Shown: positions 17,281-28,277, counted from the stretch's first letter. The stretch: DNA of 64,000 nt from Cellvibrio sp. 79 (GCA_003056245.1 MVDH01000001.1:1736716-1800715); one strand, 5' to 3'. A program made the numbers and translations. The notes: a model not told the origin generated them from the sequence alone.

Positions 17281-20200
17281 ATGCCCGCTGCTAATTTTGT
17301 CCATTTACGTTTGCATACCGAATTCTCACTGAGCGATAGCCTGGTGCGTATTAAATCATTGGTTAAACGTGTGGCTGAATTAAATATGCCCGCTTGCGCC
17401 ATTACCGATCAAACTAACTTTTATGGCCTCATCAAGTTTTATAAGGCGGCGCAGGGGGCCGGTGTTAAACCTATTGCTGGCAGCGATTTTTGGGTGGCTA
17501 GTAGTGATGCTGAAGGAAAGCCAACGTTACTCACGCTGTTGGCGATGAATGACAAAGGCTACAAAAATATTATCGAACTTATTTCGCGCGCGTGGCGTCA
17601 GGGCCAGCAACAAGGTGTTGCTTATATCCTGCGCGAATGGGTGAGTGAATATTCTGAAGGTGTTATTGCACTGTCTGGCGGAAAGATTGGCGATGTTGGT
17701 ATGGCATTGCTCGGTGGAAGGCATGCGCAAGCGCAAGAATTATTAGCCGGCTGGATGCAGGAATTTCCCAATCGTTTCTATTTGGAGTTGCAACGCACGG
17801 GTCGTGAAAACGATGAAAACCATTTGCATGCTGCAGTAGCGCTCGCCAGTGAAATGAATTGTCCGGTAGTTGCAACCAATGATGTTCGTTTTTTAAAGGC
17901 TAGCGAATTCGAAGTGCATGAAGCACGTGTTTGTATCGGTGAAGGGCGAACACTGGATGATCCACGTCGCGAGCGTCGTTTTAGTGATCAACAGTATCTT
18001 CGTTCCGCCGAAGAAATGTCGGAATTGTTTAATGATATTCCGGAAGCTATTGCAAACACTGTCGAAATTGCAAAGCGTTGTACGATCAATATTCAAATGG
18101 GCAAATATTTTTTGCCTGAATATCCCGTACCTGATGGTTTAACCGAAGCAGAATTTTTCCGCAAAATCTCCCATGAAGGCTTGGACGAGCGACTTGAACG
18201 CATTCTGGATAAATCAGCGTCTGATTATGCAGAACGTCGCAAGGTATACGAGGACCGCATCACGTTTGAGTTGGATATTATTATCCAGATGGGATTTCCC
18301 GGTTATTTCCTTATCGTAATGGACTTTATCCAGTGGGCAAAAGATCACGATATTCCGGTAGGGCCGGGGCGCGGTTCGGGCGCAGGATCGCTAGTTGCTT
18401 ATTCATTAAAAATTACTGACCTTGATCCACTCGAATACGATTTGCTGTTCGAACGTTTTCTTAATCCGGAACGTGTTTCCATGCCTGACTTCGATATCGA
18501 TTTCTGCATGGATAATCGCGATAAAGTTATTTCCTATGTAGCAGATAACTACGGACGTGATGCAGTAAGCCAGATTATTACCTTCGGTACCATGGCTGCA
18601 AAAGCGGTGGTGCGCGATGTGGCGCGCGTGCAAGGAAAATCCTACGGCCTCGCCGATAAATTATCAAAAATGATTCCTCCTACACCGGGGATGACGCTCG
18701 CCCAGGCATTGGAAGAAGAGCCACAGTTAAAAGAATTTATTGCGATAGACGGTGACGCCGGTGAAATCTGGGAAATGGCGGTGCAATTGGAAGGCCTCAC
18801 CCGTAACGTTGGCAAGCATGCCGGTGGTGTTGTAATTGCGCCCACAAAGTTAACAGACTTTGCCCCTTTATTTTGTGATGAAACTGGTAGCGGCCTTGTA
18901 ACCCAATTCGATAAAGGTGACGTTGAAGAAGCGGGGTTGGTGAAGTTCGACTTCCTCGGTTTACGTACGCTCACGATTATCGACTGGGCGCGCATCATGA
19001 TCGATAAACAGCGCGCGAAAAAAGGAGAGGCTCCACTCGATATTAGTGCAATCCCGCTCGATGATACAAAAACATTTAGCTTATTAAAGCGCGCAGAAAC
19101 CACAGCGGTATTCCAGTTGGAATCCCGCGGTATGAAAGATCTGATTAAGCGTTTGCAGCCCGATAATATTGAAGATCTGATTGCATTGGTGGCACTCTTT
19201 CGTCCGGGCCCATTGGAATCGGGCATGGTGGATGACTTTATCAACCGCAAGCATGGCCGCGCACAAGTGGCTTATCCCGATGCAAAATTCCAGCATCACA
19301 CATTGAAACCGGTATTGGAGCCAACCTACGGCGTAATTGTTTACCAGGAGCAGGTAATGCAAATTGCGCAGGTACTGGCCGGTTACACGCTCGGTGGTGC
19401 GGACATGTTGCGCCGTGCGATGGGTAAGAAAAAACCGGAAGAAATGGCCAAGCAGCGCTCCGTGTTTGAAGAGGGCGCAAAAAATCAGGGCGTTGATCCT
19501 GAGTTGGCGATTAAAATTTTCGACCTGGTAGAAAAATTTGCGGGTTACGGTTTTAACAAATCGCACTCCGCTGCTTACGCGATTGTTTCCTATCAAACCG
19601 CGTGGTTGAAAGCGCATTATCCTGCGCATTTTATGGCGGCAACCATGTCATCGGACATGGATAAAACCGATAAAGTTGTAACCTTTATCGAAGAATGTCG
19701 CACCATGAAATTGAAATTATTACCGCCGGATGTGAACTCCGGTGAATTTCATTTTACGGTAGATGATGCAGGCCGGATTATTTACGGTTTGGGTGCAATT
19801 AAAGGGCTTGGCGAGGGCCCGGTGGAATCCATTATTGCTGCGCGCAACGAAGGCGGCCCCTTTAAAGATTTATTTGATTTCTGTGCACGTGTTGATCCGC
19901 GCAAAGTAAATAAGCGTGCATTGGAAGCGATTATTCGCTCTGGTGCTGCAGATCGCTTGGGGCCAACTTACGACTCGGATAATCATCTTATTGATCATGA
20001 TCGCGCCGTGATGTTTGCATCGATGGGTGAGGCAGTAAAAACTGCCGAACAAGCCGCTGCAAACTCCAACGCAGGCATGATGGATTTATTCGGTGCGGTG
20101 ATTGCAGAAGAGCAAGCTACGAAAGATGTGTATGCGGATTTTCGTCGCACTCGTACGTGGACGATGAAAGAGCGGTTGAATGCTGAAAAAGAAACGCTCG

Positions 20201-20814
20201 GTCTCTATTTAACCGGACATCCGATAGATGAATATGAAAGCGAGCTGGAGCATTTAGTTAGTTCGCGCATCGCCAATTTAAAACCTGAAAAAAGTAATCA
20301 AACCATTGCAGGATTAATTATTTCCCAGCGCATCGTGAAAACCAAACGTGGCGACAACATGGCTATCGTTACTCTTGATGATCGTACTGGCCGAATGGAC
20401 GTAACTGTATTTGCTGAAACATTAAACAATGCGCGCGATGTTTTATTGAAAGATGGCCTGTTAATTATTAGCGGCCAGGTCCGTTACGATGATTTCAGTG
20501 GCATGTTAAAAATGAGTGCTGAAAATTTGCGTTTGCTCGCCGATGTTCGCCAGGAAAAAGTGAAAGAACTATTTCTTGAATTGGAATCCGGTATTTTATC
20601 CGCAAGCTTCGCGCGCGACTTTGCCGAAATGCTGGAGCCTTATCGCCAATCCCCCCAACAAGAGGCGCGATGCGGTTTGGTGATTGACTATGTTCGCAGT
20701 GATGCGCGTGCGCAAATGCGTTTGGGAGCCCAATGGAATATTCGACCGGAAGATGAATTACTCCAGCGTTTACGTGATGCCTATGGCAGCAGTAAGGTGC
20801 GTCTGATTTATTAA
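17281..20814 (+). CDS. dnaE: DNA polymerase III alpha subunit
   Basis: DnaE is the replicative polymerase of the chromosome. The 1177-residue product has the type-1 alpha layout: an N-terminal PHP domain ([18 protein letters not shown]), the palm with the catalytic acidic triad in [31 protein letters not shown], and the finger and thumb regions ([12 protein letters not shown]-type sequence, here [20 protein letters not shown]). A C-terminal OB fold follows ([20 protein letters not shown]). It ends with [14 protein letters not shown]. Length and domains are normal. It lies upstream of accA, as usual. Confidence 0.98.
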   Translation: MPAANFVHLRLHTEFSLSDSLVRIKSLVKRVAELNMPACAITDQTNFYGLIKFYKAAQGAGVKPIAGSDFWVASSDAEGKPTLLTLLAMNDKGYKNIIELISRAWRQGQQQGVAYILREWVSEYSEGVIALSGGKIGDVGMALLGGRHAQAQELLAGWMQEFPNRFYLELQRTGRENDENHLHAAVALASEMNCPVVATNDVRFLKASEFEVHEARVCIGEGRTLDDPRRERRFSDQQYLRSAEEMSELFNDIPEAIANTVEIAKRCTINIQMGKYFLPEYPVPDGLTEAEFFRKISHEGLDERLERILDKSASDYAERRKVYEDRITFELDIIIQMGFPGYFLIVMDFIQWAKDHDIPVGPGRGSGAGSLVAYSLKITDLDPLEYDLLFERFLNPERVSMPDFDIDFCMDNRDKVISYVADNYGRDAVSQIITFGTMAAKAVVRDVARVQGKSYGLADKLSKMIPPTPGMTLAQALEEEPQLKEFIAIDGDAGEIWEMAVQLEGLTRNVGKHAGGVVIAPTKLTDFAPLFCDETGSGLVTQFDKGDVEEAGLVKFDFLGLRTLTIIDWARIMIDKQRAKKGEAPLDISAIPLDDTKTFSLLKRAETTAVFQLESRGMKDLIKRLQPDNIEDLIALVALFRPGPLESGMVDDFINRKHGRAQVAYPDAKFQHHTLKPVLEPTYGVIVYQEQVMQIAQVLAGYTLGGADMLRRAMGKKKPEEMAKQRSVFEEGAKNQGVDPELAIKIFDLVEKFAGYGFNKSHSAAYAIVSYQTAWLKAHYPAHFMAATMSSDMDKTDKVVTFIEECRTMKLKLLPPDVNSGEFHFTVDDAGRIIYGLGAIKGLGEGPVESIIAARNEGGPFKDLFDFCARVDPRKVNKRALEAIIRSGAADRLGPTYDSDNHLIDHDRAVMFASMGEAVKTAEQAAANSNAGMMDLFGAVIAEEQATKDVYADFRRTRTWTMKERLNAEKETLGLYLTGHPIDEYESELEHLVSSRIANLKPEKSNQTIAGLIISQRIVKTKRGDNMAIVTLDDRTGRMDVTVFAETLNNARDVLLKDGLLIISGQVRYDDFSGMLKMSAENLRLLADVRQEKVKELFLELESGILSASFARDFAEMLEPYRQSPQQEARCGLVIDYVRSDARAQMRLGAQWNIRPEDELLQRLRDAYGSSKVRLIY

Positions 20815-21101
20815 TTTGTAACCTTGCAGCCTGTATATTTCATCTCTTTATTTGTGATCGAAAGACAAATAGCCGCTATCGGGATTAATGTAAAAAACAG
20901 CGCCAGTCCTTTGGGTTGGCTTCCTGAATCTCTTTGGAAAAGATCGACTAAATCGCCCTTTTCGCGTAAGGTAGCGGGCCAAATATGGCACCCGTAGTAG
21001 GTGGTTAAAAAGCCACCTACATGCGGAATGCATTTACCCTATTAAGTTAAAACGGTACTTTTTAAGTTAAAACGGTACTTCTACTGGATTAAGAGCTTGC
21101 T
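20815..21101 (+). other. dnaE-accA intergenic region with a hairpin and a tandem repeat
   Basis: A perfect-armed hairpin lies at 20997-21020: GTAGGTGGTT, loop AAAA, AGCCACCTAC (one G-T pair), with no T tract. A 19-bp sequence (TTAAGTTAAAACGGTACTT) is then repeated at 21042-21060 and 21062-21080, just upstream of the accA ribosome site. A 61-codon open frame on the minus strand (20848-21033) has no clear ribosome site or family features and I do not call it a gene. Confidence 0.7.
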
Positions 21102-22049
21102 ATGAATCTGAATTATCTGGATTTTGAACAGCCCATCGCCGAACTTGAAGGCAAGATTGAAGAGCTGCAGCTCGTTGGTAATAGTTCTGATGTCAATATT
21201 GCCGATGAAATTGCCAAGTTGCGCGAAAAAAGTACCAAGCTGACTGAGAGCATCTACGCCAAGCTGACTGCCTGGGATATCGTAAAAGTCGCTCGCCATC
21301 CGCTGCGCCCTTATGCATCTGACTATATTTCCCGTGTGTTCACCGAGTTTGACGAATTGCATGGCGATCGTCACTTTGGCGATGACAAAGCGATTATCGG
21401 TGGAGTGGCTCGTCTGGATGGCAAGCCGGTAATGGTTATCGGCGAAGAAAAAGGCCGCACCGTTCACGAAAAGGTGATGCGCAATTTCGGTATGCCGCGT
21501 CCGGAAGGTTATCGTAAAGCGTTGCGTTTGATGGAAATGGCCGAGCGTTTCAAGTTGCCGGTGTTAACACTAATCGACACCCCCGGTGCTTATCCGGGTA
21601 TTGATTCGGAAGAACGTGGTATTTCCGAATCTATCGCCCAGAACCTTGCAGTGATGTCCCGTTTGCGCACACCTATCGTATGTACCGTAATTGGTGAAGG
21701 TTCGTCGGGCGGCGCATTAGCGATTGGCGTGGGCGATCATTTGAACATGCTGCAATATTCAACTTACTTTGTTATCTCTCCGGAAGGTTGCGCCAACATT
21801 ATTTGGAAAACCGTTGCCAAGGCACCGGAAGCGGCGCAGGCGATGGGAGTGACTTCCAAGGTACTGCAAGATTTGGGAATTGTGGACGAAACTATTCCTG
21901 AGCCTTTGGGCGGCGCTCATCGCAATCTGGATGACATGGCCAGGAAGTTACAGGAACGTCTGGTTTCCCAAGTAGATCGTTTAAGTAAAGAACCGATTGA
22001 TGCGTTGCTGGAGCGTCGTTATCAACGCTTGATGAGCTACGGGAATTAA
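21102..22049 (+). CDS. accA: Acetyl-CoA carboxylase carboxyltransferase subunit alpha
   Basis: AccA with AccD transfers carboxyl from biotinyl-BCCP to acetyl-CoA, giving malonyl-CoA for fatty acid synthesis. The 315-residue product matches the family. It begins with [21 protein letters not shown] and has [33 protein letters not shown] and [16 protein letters not shown]. It also has the oxyanion-hole region [15 protein letters not shown] and [15 protein letters not shown] 21102 is preceded by AAGAG. A strong terminator follows. Confidence 0.98.
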   Translation: MNLNYLDFEQPIAELEGKIEELQLVGNSSDVNIADEIAKLREKSTKLTESIYAKLTAWDIVKVARHPLRPYASDYISRVFTEFDELHGDRHFGDDKAIIGGVARLDGKPVMVIGEEKGRTVHEKVMRNFGMPRPEGYRKALRLMEMAERFKLPVLTLIDTPGAYPGIDSEERGISESIAQNLAVMSRLRTPIVCTVIGEGSSGGALAIGVGDHLNMLQYSTYFVISPEGCANIIWKTVAKAPEAAQAMGVTSKVLQDLGIVDETIPEPLGGAHRNLDDMARKLQERLVSQVDRLSKEPIDALLERRYQRLMSYGN

Positions 22050-22070
22050 AAAAATTTCTGTTTGAAATAA

Positions 22071-22103
22071 AAAAACCGCTGATGAAAATCAGCGGTTTTT
22101 TTT
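22071..22103 (+). terminator. Bidirectional terminator between accA and the convergent secreted protein gene
   Basis: CCGCTGAT (22076-22083), loop GAAA, ATCAGCGG (22088-22095), flanked by A on the left and eight T on the right. The stable GNRA loop and T/A flanks on both sides fit termination in both directions. Confidence 0.92.
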
Positions 22104-22107
22104 ATTG

Positions 22108-22968
22108 CTATGGGGTAACGCCGTAGAGATTATCCAATAACGGCTTTAACGGCTGTTCAGGTGTGTTGAACTCTGAAGTGGAACCTTCTTCTTTATATTT
22201 GATGCTAAAGAAATATTCAGTACCAAACGGTGATGGTCGTTCAGTTAGCGTCAATGCAACTGCTGTGTAGCGGTCAAACTCTTCTACCGGAACGGGTGCC
22301 GGAATAAAAATAGTTTTTTGACCTTTTCCCTGCCAGAGTGCATCAATTACAAAACCCTCTCCTGGTCCCTGGGGGAAATCTCCACCATTGTATGGGCCGG
22401 GCGCGATGTAAGTCAGCAAATCCTTAAGTGAGAGTGTTAACTTTTTACCGCTAACAGTTGTTACCGCTGTGTCTGCTATTTTGGCTGGTGTGACATCGCG
22501 GATCATACCGTGAACATTAAAGAGTGGCTCACCGCGGAAATCTGTATTGGTTTCCGGTTGGATAAACGCAGATTTCTCGGAAATATATACCGCAATTTGC
22601 GGAGAGTTAAACTGGGGACGATTAAAATCTACATCTTTCACGTCAACGATAACCTGACGATAAACCCAGATATCATTGACCACTGCGCGGTACAAATTGG
22701 GTTCAATTTTTTTAAAACCAGTAGCCACTAATTTTGCTGCTTCCGGGAAGCTGACTTCAAGTGAACTAATTTGAAATTCAGGGCTAAGTGGATCTTTATT
22801 AACTGTAAAGATGGCCGACTTTGCCTGATTGAAATTCAAATTGGGGTAGTGGATTGGCCCCTGGAAAGAACTAAGGGCATTCAGGTCATACTTGAATGTT
22901 TTTGCGTAGGTGGTTGCACTGATGAGACTAAAAAGTGTGACACCCAAGTTGCGGACAAACCTATTCAT
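22108..22968 (-). CDS. Secreted protein of unknown function
   Basis: I do not recognise this 286-residue protein. It has a clear Sec signal peptide (NRFVRNLGVTLFSLISATTYA, cut near residue 22). The mature part is beta-rich and has no cysteines that I can see. It contains aromatic and proline-rich stretches such as PGPYNGGDFPQGPGEG and TLTERPSPFGTEYFFSIKY. It is probably periplasmic or secreted. The next gene on the same strand upstream is the membrane kinase/FGE-like gene, which ends 84 bases before this start, so co-expression is possible. It ends at the shared terminator with accA. Confidence 0.8.
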   Translation of the reverse strand: MNRFVRNLGVTLFSLISATTYAKTFKYDLNALSSFQGPIHYPNLNFNQAKSAIFTVNKDPLSPEFQISSLEVSFPEAAKLVATGFKKIEPNLYRAVVNDIWVYRQVIVDVKDVDFNRPQFNSPQIAVYISEKSAFIQPETNTDFRGEPLFNVHGMIRDVTPAKIADTAVTTVSGKKLTLSLKDLLTYIAPGPYNGGDFPQGPGEGFVIDALWQGKGQKTIFIPAPVPVEEFDRYTAVALTLTERPSPFGTEYFFSIKYKEEGSTSEFNTPEQPLKPLLDNLYGVTP

Positions 22969-23052
22969 GCGAAAAACTCCTTGTTTAAATTAAGTTACGT
23001 GCTTTTGTAAAGCGACATAACCCTAACAGAACAATTAAAAATTTAGCAAACT

Positions 23053-25254
23053 TTAATTATCGCGATTAAAAATACTGTCGCGGAGTTCACGAAAAATATT
23101 GCGGCGGCGTGGTTGGTTCTCCGTATTTGGTTGATCCTCCATTATTCGAATCTGCGGGATTTCCTGTAACACACGGAAACCAATATTTTTACGGGATTTA
23201 GTGGCGGTGAAACCGATTTGTGAATAAGTCGCAATATTTTCCACTTTGCTGGTAAATGCTCCACCGCGCACAGCACGTTTTAAACAAGCTGTTTGTGGGT
23301 TGGCTGATGGATTTGGTGTGTCGGCGCAATCGATGGTCCATTCGGCAACATTGCCAGCAGTATCATGCAATCCAAAATCATTGGGGGGGAATGCACCAAC
23401 CACTTGGGTTTTGTTATCAAAAAAACTGTCCCACCAGCTTTTGCAGCCAAAGCGACAGTTGGTACGGTCATGGGCGTCTTCAGCATTATTGCCCCACCAA
23501 TAGCTGCTAGTGGTGTTGCCGCGCGCTGCGTATTCCCACTCAGCTGCGCTGGGCAGGCGGTAAATTTTCCCAGTGGTTTTATTGAGCCAGTTTATGTAGG
23601 CGTTAGCATCATCCCAGCTGATATTAATCACCGGGCGTTCACCGCGTCCCCAGCCACTATCATCGGGTAGGGAGCGGTTGGTTTCGATTGCAAAAAAATC
23701 GTACTCATTAAAAGTAATTTCATAGCGGCTGATATAAAAATCGCGCTCAATGGTAACTTGGGTACCTTGAATATTCGGGTTGCCCATTAAAAATGTCCCC
23801 GCTTTTATCAACACCAATTCCGGTAACGGCAATGTGTTGCCATTCAAGGTTTGATTGCTTTTTTGCAGTGCTATGTCAATGGAGGAATTCTGTGCGCTTA
23901 ATCGAACCCATTTTTTTTTGGTGCCAAAGCCCGGATGACTAATCTCCAAATGATAAACACCGGCGGGTAATTCAATCCCCGGAGCATACTTTTCGCGAAT
24001 GTTAAGAATGCGTACGCGTGCTTCTTTGGGAATAGGATTAACTGTCAGGGGAATAAGTGCTGGATTACCTGTGTCGCTATTTTGTCCGGTAATACTTGCC
24101 CACTGCTCTTTCGCTGAGGGTTTTTCGTTGTTAAAAAATACTTGCCAGCCGAAAAATAAAAAACCAACTATTAAAACAGTGTAAATACTTGCGCGTGCAA
24201 CCAATCCGGTATCTTTTGCTGGTTCTATCCTGGTTTGTTGCGGGGCTGCGGAGGAAATTTGCGTTGCAAATTGGGTGTTTGTGTTGGTGATTAACGTGTT
24301 TGCTGTTTTTATGGGCGGGCGCGAGACAGGGGATTTTCTGTTTAGCCCTAACAATCGTTTTGTTTTGGTGTTAATTAATTTTGCATCCTGGCTAACTATT
24401 CGGCCCAGCATCGCAAATAACGAGAACGGAAATGATTTTTCTTTAACCGGTTTTAATTGCGGATTGTGCAGGGCAATATTTTCCAGCGCTTCAATTAATT
24501 CGCGTGCGGTTTGGAATCTTTGCTCCGGCTCTTTCTCCAACAAAATATCTAATAGTGGTTGCAGAACTGAGAAATTCCCAGGTAATGCTGGCGGCTGTTC
24601 ATTGATATGTTTAACGCTGATAGCCAGCGAGCTATCGGCATGGAAAAGTTTTTCGCCACTGAGCATTTCATAGAGCACAACACCCAGGCTGTATAAATCT
24701 GAACGGCCATCACTGGGTTCGCCTTTGGCTTGCTCCGGGCTCATGTAATAGGGCGTGCCTATTACAGTGCCGACCTGGGTCATATTGGCTTTGGATTTAA
24801 TCGTGCGTGCAATACCGAAATCAGTAAGTACGGGTGAGCCATCTTCGCGGAATAAAATATTTTCCGGCTTGATGTCACGATGCATATAACCTTTGCTGTG
24901 TGCCTGTTCCAGTGCCGCTGCAATGCCGATGGTTATTTTGATTGCTTGTTCTTGCGTAATGCCTAGTTTGATTTTTTCATCCAGCGAGCCGTTGGGTAAA
25001 AACTCCATGGAAATGTAGTTCAAACCTTCATGGCGGCCAATGTCGTAAATCGGAATGATATTGGGGTGGGAAAGTTGGCCAATAATGTTGGCCTCGCGTT
25101 GAAAACGCTGGTGGAACTCCGGATCTTTATCCAGCGAGGGCTTCATGATTTTTAATGCTACTGTCCGGCCAACGCTGTGTTGCGTCGCCAGGAATACGGT
25201 TGCCATACCGCCCGCATTAATTTTCTTGATGATTGTATAGCCAGGAATTTGCAT
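23053..25254 (-). CDS. Membrane Ser/Thr protein kinase with extracytoplasmic PEGA-like and FGE-sulfatase-type domains
   Basis: The N-terminus is a Hanks-type kinase (about 6-262). It has the glycine loop NAGGMATVFLAT, Lys35, the catalytic HRDIKPEN with Asp126, DFG at 145-147 and the YYMSPEQAKG activation segment end. A low-complexity juxtamembrane stretch leads to one TM segment at about 353-374. Outside the membrane there is a PEGA-like beta domain (about 402-452). An FGE-sulfatase/SUMF-type domain follows (about 478-705; AGTFLMGN, RLPSAAEWEYAARG, DTAGNVAEWTIDCAD, RGGAF, GFRVL). The cysteine pair expected of a true formylglycine-generating enzyme is not visible in the C-terminal part, so this domain is probably structural or ligand-binding. 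The length is 733 residues. Confidence 0.92.
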   Translation of the reverse strand: MQIPGYTIIKKINAGGMATVFLATQHSVGRTVALKIMKPSLDKDPEFHQRFQREANIIGQLSHPNIIPIYDIGRHEGLNYISMEFLPNGSLDEKIKLGITQEQAIKITIGIAAALEQAHSKGYMHRDIKPENILFREDGSPVLTDFGIARTIKSKANMTQVGTVIGTPYYMSPEQAKGEPSDGRSDLYSLGVVLYEMLSGEKLFHADSSLAISVKHINEQPPALPGNFSVLQPLLDILLEKEPEQRFQTARELIEALENIALHNPQLKPVKEKSFPFSLFAMLGRIVSQDAKLINTKTKRLLGLNRKSPVSRPPIKTANTLITNTNTQFATQISSAAPQQTRIEPAKDTGLVARASIYTVLIVGFLFFGWQVFFNNEKPSAKEQWASITGQNSDTGNPALIPLTVNPIPKEARVRILNIREKYAPGIELPAGVYHLEISHPGFGTKKKWVRLSAQNSSIDIALQKSNQTLNGNTLPLPELVLIKAGTFLMGNPNIQGTQVTIERDFYISRYEITFNEYDFFAIETNRSLPDDSGWGRGERPVINISWDDANAYINWLNKTTGKIYRLPSAAEWEYAARGNTTSSYWWGNNAEDAHDRTNCRFGCKSWWDSFFDNKTQVVGAFPPNDFGLHDTAGNVAEWTIDCADTPNPSANPQTACLKRAVRGGAFTSKVENIATYSQIGFTATKSRKNIGFRVLQEIPQIRIMEDQPNTENQPRRRNIFRELRDSIFNRDN

Positions 25255-25357
25255 TTTTATAAATGAAGCGAATGTGCATCAACAAATAAGTGAGAATCCG
25301 GTCGCGCTATTTTAGCGGAGATAGCTGAATAAAAACTGGCTAACTTTCAAAAACTAT

Positions 25358-25412
25358 GCAACTTTTAAAAATTACATAACGGTTTAATCATCAGGTAATT
25401 TTTAAAAGTTGC
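25358..25412. repeat. Perfect 18-bp inverted repeat
   Basis: GCAACTTTTAAAAATTAC (25358-25375) and its exact reverse complement GTAATTTTTAAAAGTTGC (25395-25412) flank a 19-nt loop, between ygiQ and the kinase gene. It may act as the ygiQ terminator on the minus strand, or be a small palindromic element. The AT-rich stem and long loop are unusual for a terminator. Confidence 0.85.
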
Positions 25413-25464
25413 CAACTGGCAAACACAGCTAATATGCACAACTCCTTTTGTGCGATGTAATCGA

Positions 25465-27969
25465 TTATTTTTTGGGGGAAGGGCGCTTGCCAATTGGTTT
25501 GCTGCCGGAGGATGTTTTCCCGGTAGGGCGAGTGGTGTGTGCCGGTTTTGCTGTTTGTTGCGCATTAAATTTTTTAGCACTTTCAAACTTATCGCCAAAT
25601 GCTTTTGCCGCCGGTTTTTGAGCATAGGCATTTGGTTTTCCAGCATTCGAGGATTTTCCCGATGTGGCCGGTTTTCCAGTTGATGCAGCTTTGCCCGCAA
25701 ATGATTTTCCTGCTCCGCGCGCATTAGGATTGTGACCGCGTTGAGCGCCACGATTTTTCTCTGTAGCTTCATCCGGGACCAGCGCAGAAATACTGCCGCC
25801 GATCAAATGCGGTTTGCGCATTTTGCGTAAGGCTTCGCGAATGATTGGCCAGTTCGCTGGATCATGATAACGCAGTAATGCTTTCTGCAATCGACGCTGT
25901 TCTATTCCACGCGGAATAGCTATCTTGCTGCTCTTGTACGTCAGCTTTTTCAGCGGGTTGCGCTCGCTCACATACATTGCTGTTGCTAGTGACATCGGTG
26001 ATGGATAAAAGGTTTGCACCTGATCCACTTCAAAATTATTTTTCTTTAACCAGAGCGCGAGATTGAGCATATCTTCATCGCGTGTGCCCGGATGGGCCGC
26101 GATAAAATAGGGAATTAAAAATTGTTCCTTGCCTGCTTCTTTCGAGAATTTATCAAACATGCGTTTGAACTCGTAGTAGCTGCTCATTTTGGGTTTCATC
26201 ATCTGCGCGAGCACATTATCTTCCGTGTGCTCCGGTGCGATTTTTAAATAACCGCCTACGTGGTGGGTAACCAGTTCTTTTACATATTCCGGATCTTGTA
26301 CTGCCAGATCGTAACGCAAACCGGATGCGATGGAGATCGTGTGCACACCGCGAATTTTTCGTGCTTCGCGATATAAATTCGTGGTGTGTTTATGACTGGT
26401 CGTTAAATTTTTACAAATAGTTGGATGCACACACGACAGGCGACGGCATTTACTTAGTGTCGGCATATCTTTGCAGGTAAGGCGATACATGTTTGCCGTT
26501 GGCCCACCCAAATCGGAAATATGGCCGGTAAAACCCGGGACTTTATCGCGGATATCTTCAATTTCTTTCAGGATCGATTCCTGCGAGCGGCTCTGGATAA
26601 TTCGCCCTTCATGTTCGGTAATCGAACAGAACGTACAGCCACCGAAACAGCCGCGCATAATATTCACGGAGGTTTTAATCATGTCGTACGCGGGAATTTT
26701 TTGTTTGCCATAACTCGGATGCGGTATGCGCGCATAAGGCAAATCAAATACACCATCCAGTTCATCCGTTTCCAACGGAATTGGTGGTGGATTAATCCAG
26801 ACTTCACGGTTCTCATGTTTCTGAATCATTGGTCGTGCATTAAATGGATTTGCTTCCTGATGCAAAACGCGCGAAGCATGTGCATAAAGAATTGGATCTT
26901 TGCGCACTTTATCGAACGATGGCAAGCGCACATATACTTTCTCGTCATCGACCAAATCGCTGCGATTTTGCAGCGGCATGGGAATAATACGAATGGGTTG
27001 TGGCTCATTCGGGTCGAGTACTTTTTCGCTTTCGATACCTTGCGCCGGGCAACCCTGCGTTTGCAATTGCGCATTTGCGTTTGACGGATTCAATGCGGCA
27101 ATTTGCTCCGCCATTTTGTCCGGATCAAGCTGGCGCAAACCGACTTGTGAATTATTGATGTCCGCTTGTGCCGCATCGACAACTGATTTTGAATTGTGTT
27201 GGTATTCGTAAGGGTTCGGCAATTTATCGATATTGCCCGGCCAGTCGATGCGCGTGGAATCAATTTCGGTCCAACCGGCGGGCGGTTCTTTTTTGATGAC
27301 CACGGTACCGCGAATATCGTCAAGCTCTTTAATATTTTTTCCGGCGGCGAGTGAGTGGGCGACTTCGGCAATCGCACGCTCTGCGTTTCCATACAACAAA
27401 ATATCAGCGGTTGCGTCGATTAATACTGAACGGCGAACTTCGTTGCTCCAATAATCATATTGGGCGATACGGCGCAAACTGGCTTCGATTCCTCCAAGCA
27501 CAATCGGTACATCTTTGTACGCTTCTTTGCAGCGCTGGCTGTAAACCGTTACTGCACGGTCTGGACGTTTTCCGCCCATGCCACCAGGTGTGTAAGCGTC
27601 ATCAGAGCGCAAGCGCAGGTCGGCGGTGTAGCGGTTGATCATGGAGTCCATGTTACCGGCGCTGACACCAAAGAACAGGTTCGGTTTACCCAATGCTTTA
27701 AACGGCTCAGCACTTTTCCAATCCGGCTGGGCAATGATGCCTACACGAAAACCGAGGGATTCCATAAACCGGCCAATAACCGCCATCCCGAAACTGGGAT
27801 GATCCACATAGGCATCACCGCACACGATGATGATGTCGCAGCTATCCCAGCCCAATTTATCCATTTCCTGCCGGCTCATCGGCAGGAACGGCGCAGGTTT
27901 GTAGCTTTTCGCCTGTGCATGGATATTGGGTTTGGCGTAGGAAAACAGGTGTTTGGCGGTGTTACTCAT
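25465..27969 (-). CDS. ygiQ: YgiQ family radical SAM protein
   Basis: This 834-residue protein belongs to the UPF0313/YgiQ group of radical SAM enzymes, whose reaction is not established. The Fe-S cluster motif CFGGCTFC (CX3CX2C) is intact in the centre, within [21 protein letters not shown]. The N-terminal region has [20 protein letters not shown] and [14 protein letters not shown]. Later come [17 protein letters not shown] and [20 protein letters not shown]. The C-terminal 100 or so residues are a low-complexity tail rich in Lys, Ala, Gly, Ser and Pro, ending in PSPKK. That tail probably does not belong to the catalytic fold. Confidence 0.93.
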   Translation of the reverse strand: MSNTAKHLFSYAKPNIHAQAKSYKPAPFLPMSRQEMDKLGWDSCDIIIVCGDAYVDHPSFGMAVIGRFMESLGFRVGIIAQPDWKSAEPFKALGKPNLFFGVSAGNMDSMINRYTADLRLRSDDAYTPGGMGGKRPDRAVTVYSQRCKEAYKDVPIVLGGIEASLRRIAQYDYWSNEVRRSVLIDATADILLYGNAERAIAEVAHSLAAGKNIKELDDIRGTVVIKKEPPAGWTEIDSTRIDWPGNIDKLPNPYEYQHNSKSVVDAAQADINNSQVGLRQLDPDKMAEQIAALNPSNANAQLQTQGCPAQGIESEKVLDPNEPQPIRIIPMPLQNRSDLVDDEKVYVRLPSFDKVRKDPILYAHASRVLHQEANPFNARPMIQKHENREVWINPPPIPLETDELDGVFDLPYARIPHPSYGKQKIPAYDMIKTSVNIMRGCFGGCTFCSITEHEGRIIQSRSQESILKEIEDIRDKVPGFTGHISDLGGPTANMYRLTCKDMPTLSKCRRLSCVHPTICKNLTTSHKHTTNLYREARKIRGVHTISIASGLRYDLAVQDPEYVKELVTHHVGGYLKIAPEHTEDNVLAQMMKPKMSSYYEFKRMFDKFSKEAGKEQFLIPYFIAAHPGTRDEDMLNLALWLKKNNFEVDQVQTFYPSPMSLATAMYVSERNPLKKLTYKSSKIAIPRGIEQRRLQKALLRYHDPANWPIIREALRKMRKPHLIGGSISALVPDEATEKNRGAQRGHNPNARGAGKSFAGKAASTGKPATSGKSSNAGKPNAYAQKPAAKAFGDKFESAKKFNAQQTAKPAHTTRPTGKTSSGSKPIGKRPSPKK

Positions 27970-28040
27970 GATCGGGTACGGCGTTGGGTAAGAATCAGGC
28001 GGCTATTGTCCCAGAAATAGGGCAAGGGCAATAGATTTTT

Positions 28041-28259
28041 TTAGTCTGGTCGCCTGATTGTTGCAATTCCTTGCGTGCGAGGGGTAAACGGTACAGTGAG
28101 TAATAGAAAGGCGGCAAAGCAAATCGCTAGTAAAACGGGAATACAGCGTTCAATAAGCGTTAATTTTTTTTCAGTCGAGTATTGTAAAAACAGGACGACC
28201 AGCAATAGTAGCTGGCCGATGCTAGCGTAGCGAATAAAGAAATCGAAGCTGGCTAACAT
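28041..28259 (-). CDS. Small membrane protein, possibly a truncated regulator N-terminus
   Basis: This is a 72-residue open frame starting 18 bases after the rhodanese stop. It has two hydrophobic segments (about 12-27 and 43-57). The N-terminal FDFFIRYASIGQLLLLVVLF and the LLAICFAAFLLLTVPF segment recall the membrane-bound N-terminus of some AraC-type regulators of marine cellulolytic bacteria. If so, it is a truncated remnant, since no HTH follows. The ribosome site is poor. Both its being a real gene and this resemblance are uncertain. Confidence 0.4.
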   Translation of the reverse strand: MLASFDFFIRYASIGQLLLLVVLFLQYSTEKKLTLIERCIPVLLAICFAAFLLLTVPFTPRTQGIATIRRPD

Positions 28260-28277
28260 CCTGGTTGTTCGTGAAAT

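Noticed and set aside
20848-21033. 61-codon minus-strand frame between dnaE and accA
   Set aside because: It has no ribosome site or recognisable domain and contains the 20997-21020 hairpin; treated as noncoding.
23246-23670. Several overlapping plus-strand frames inside the FGE-like region
   Set aside because: They are antisense shadows of the kinase/FGE gene.
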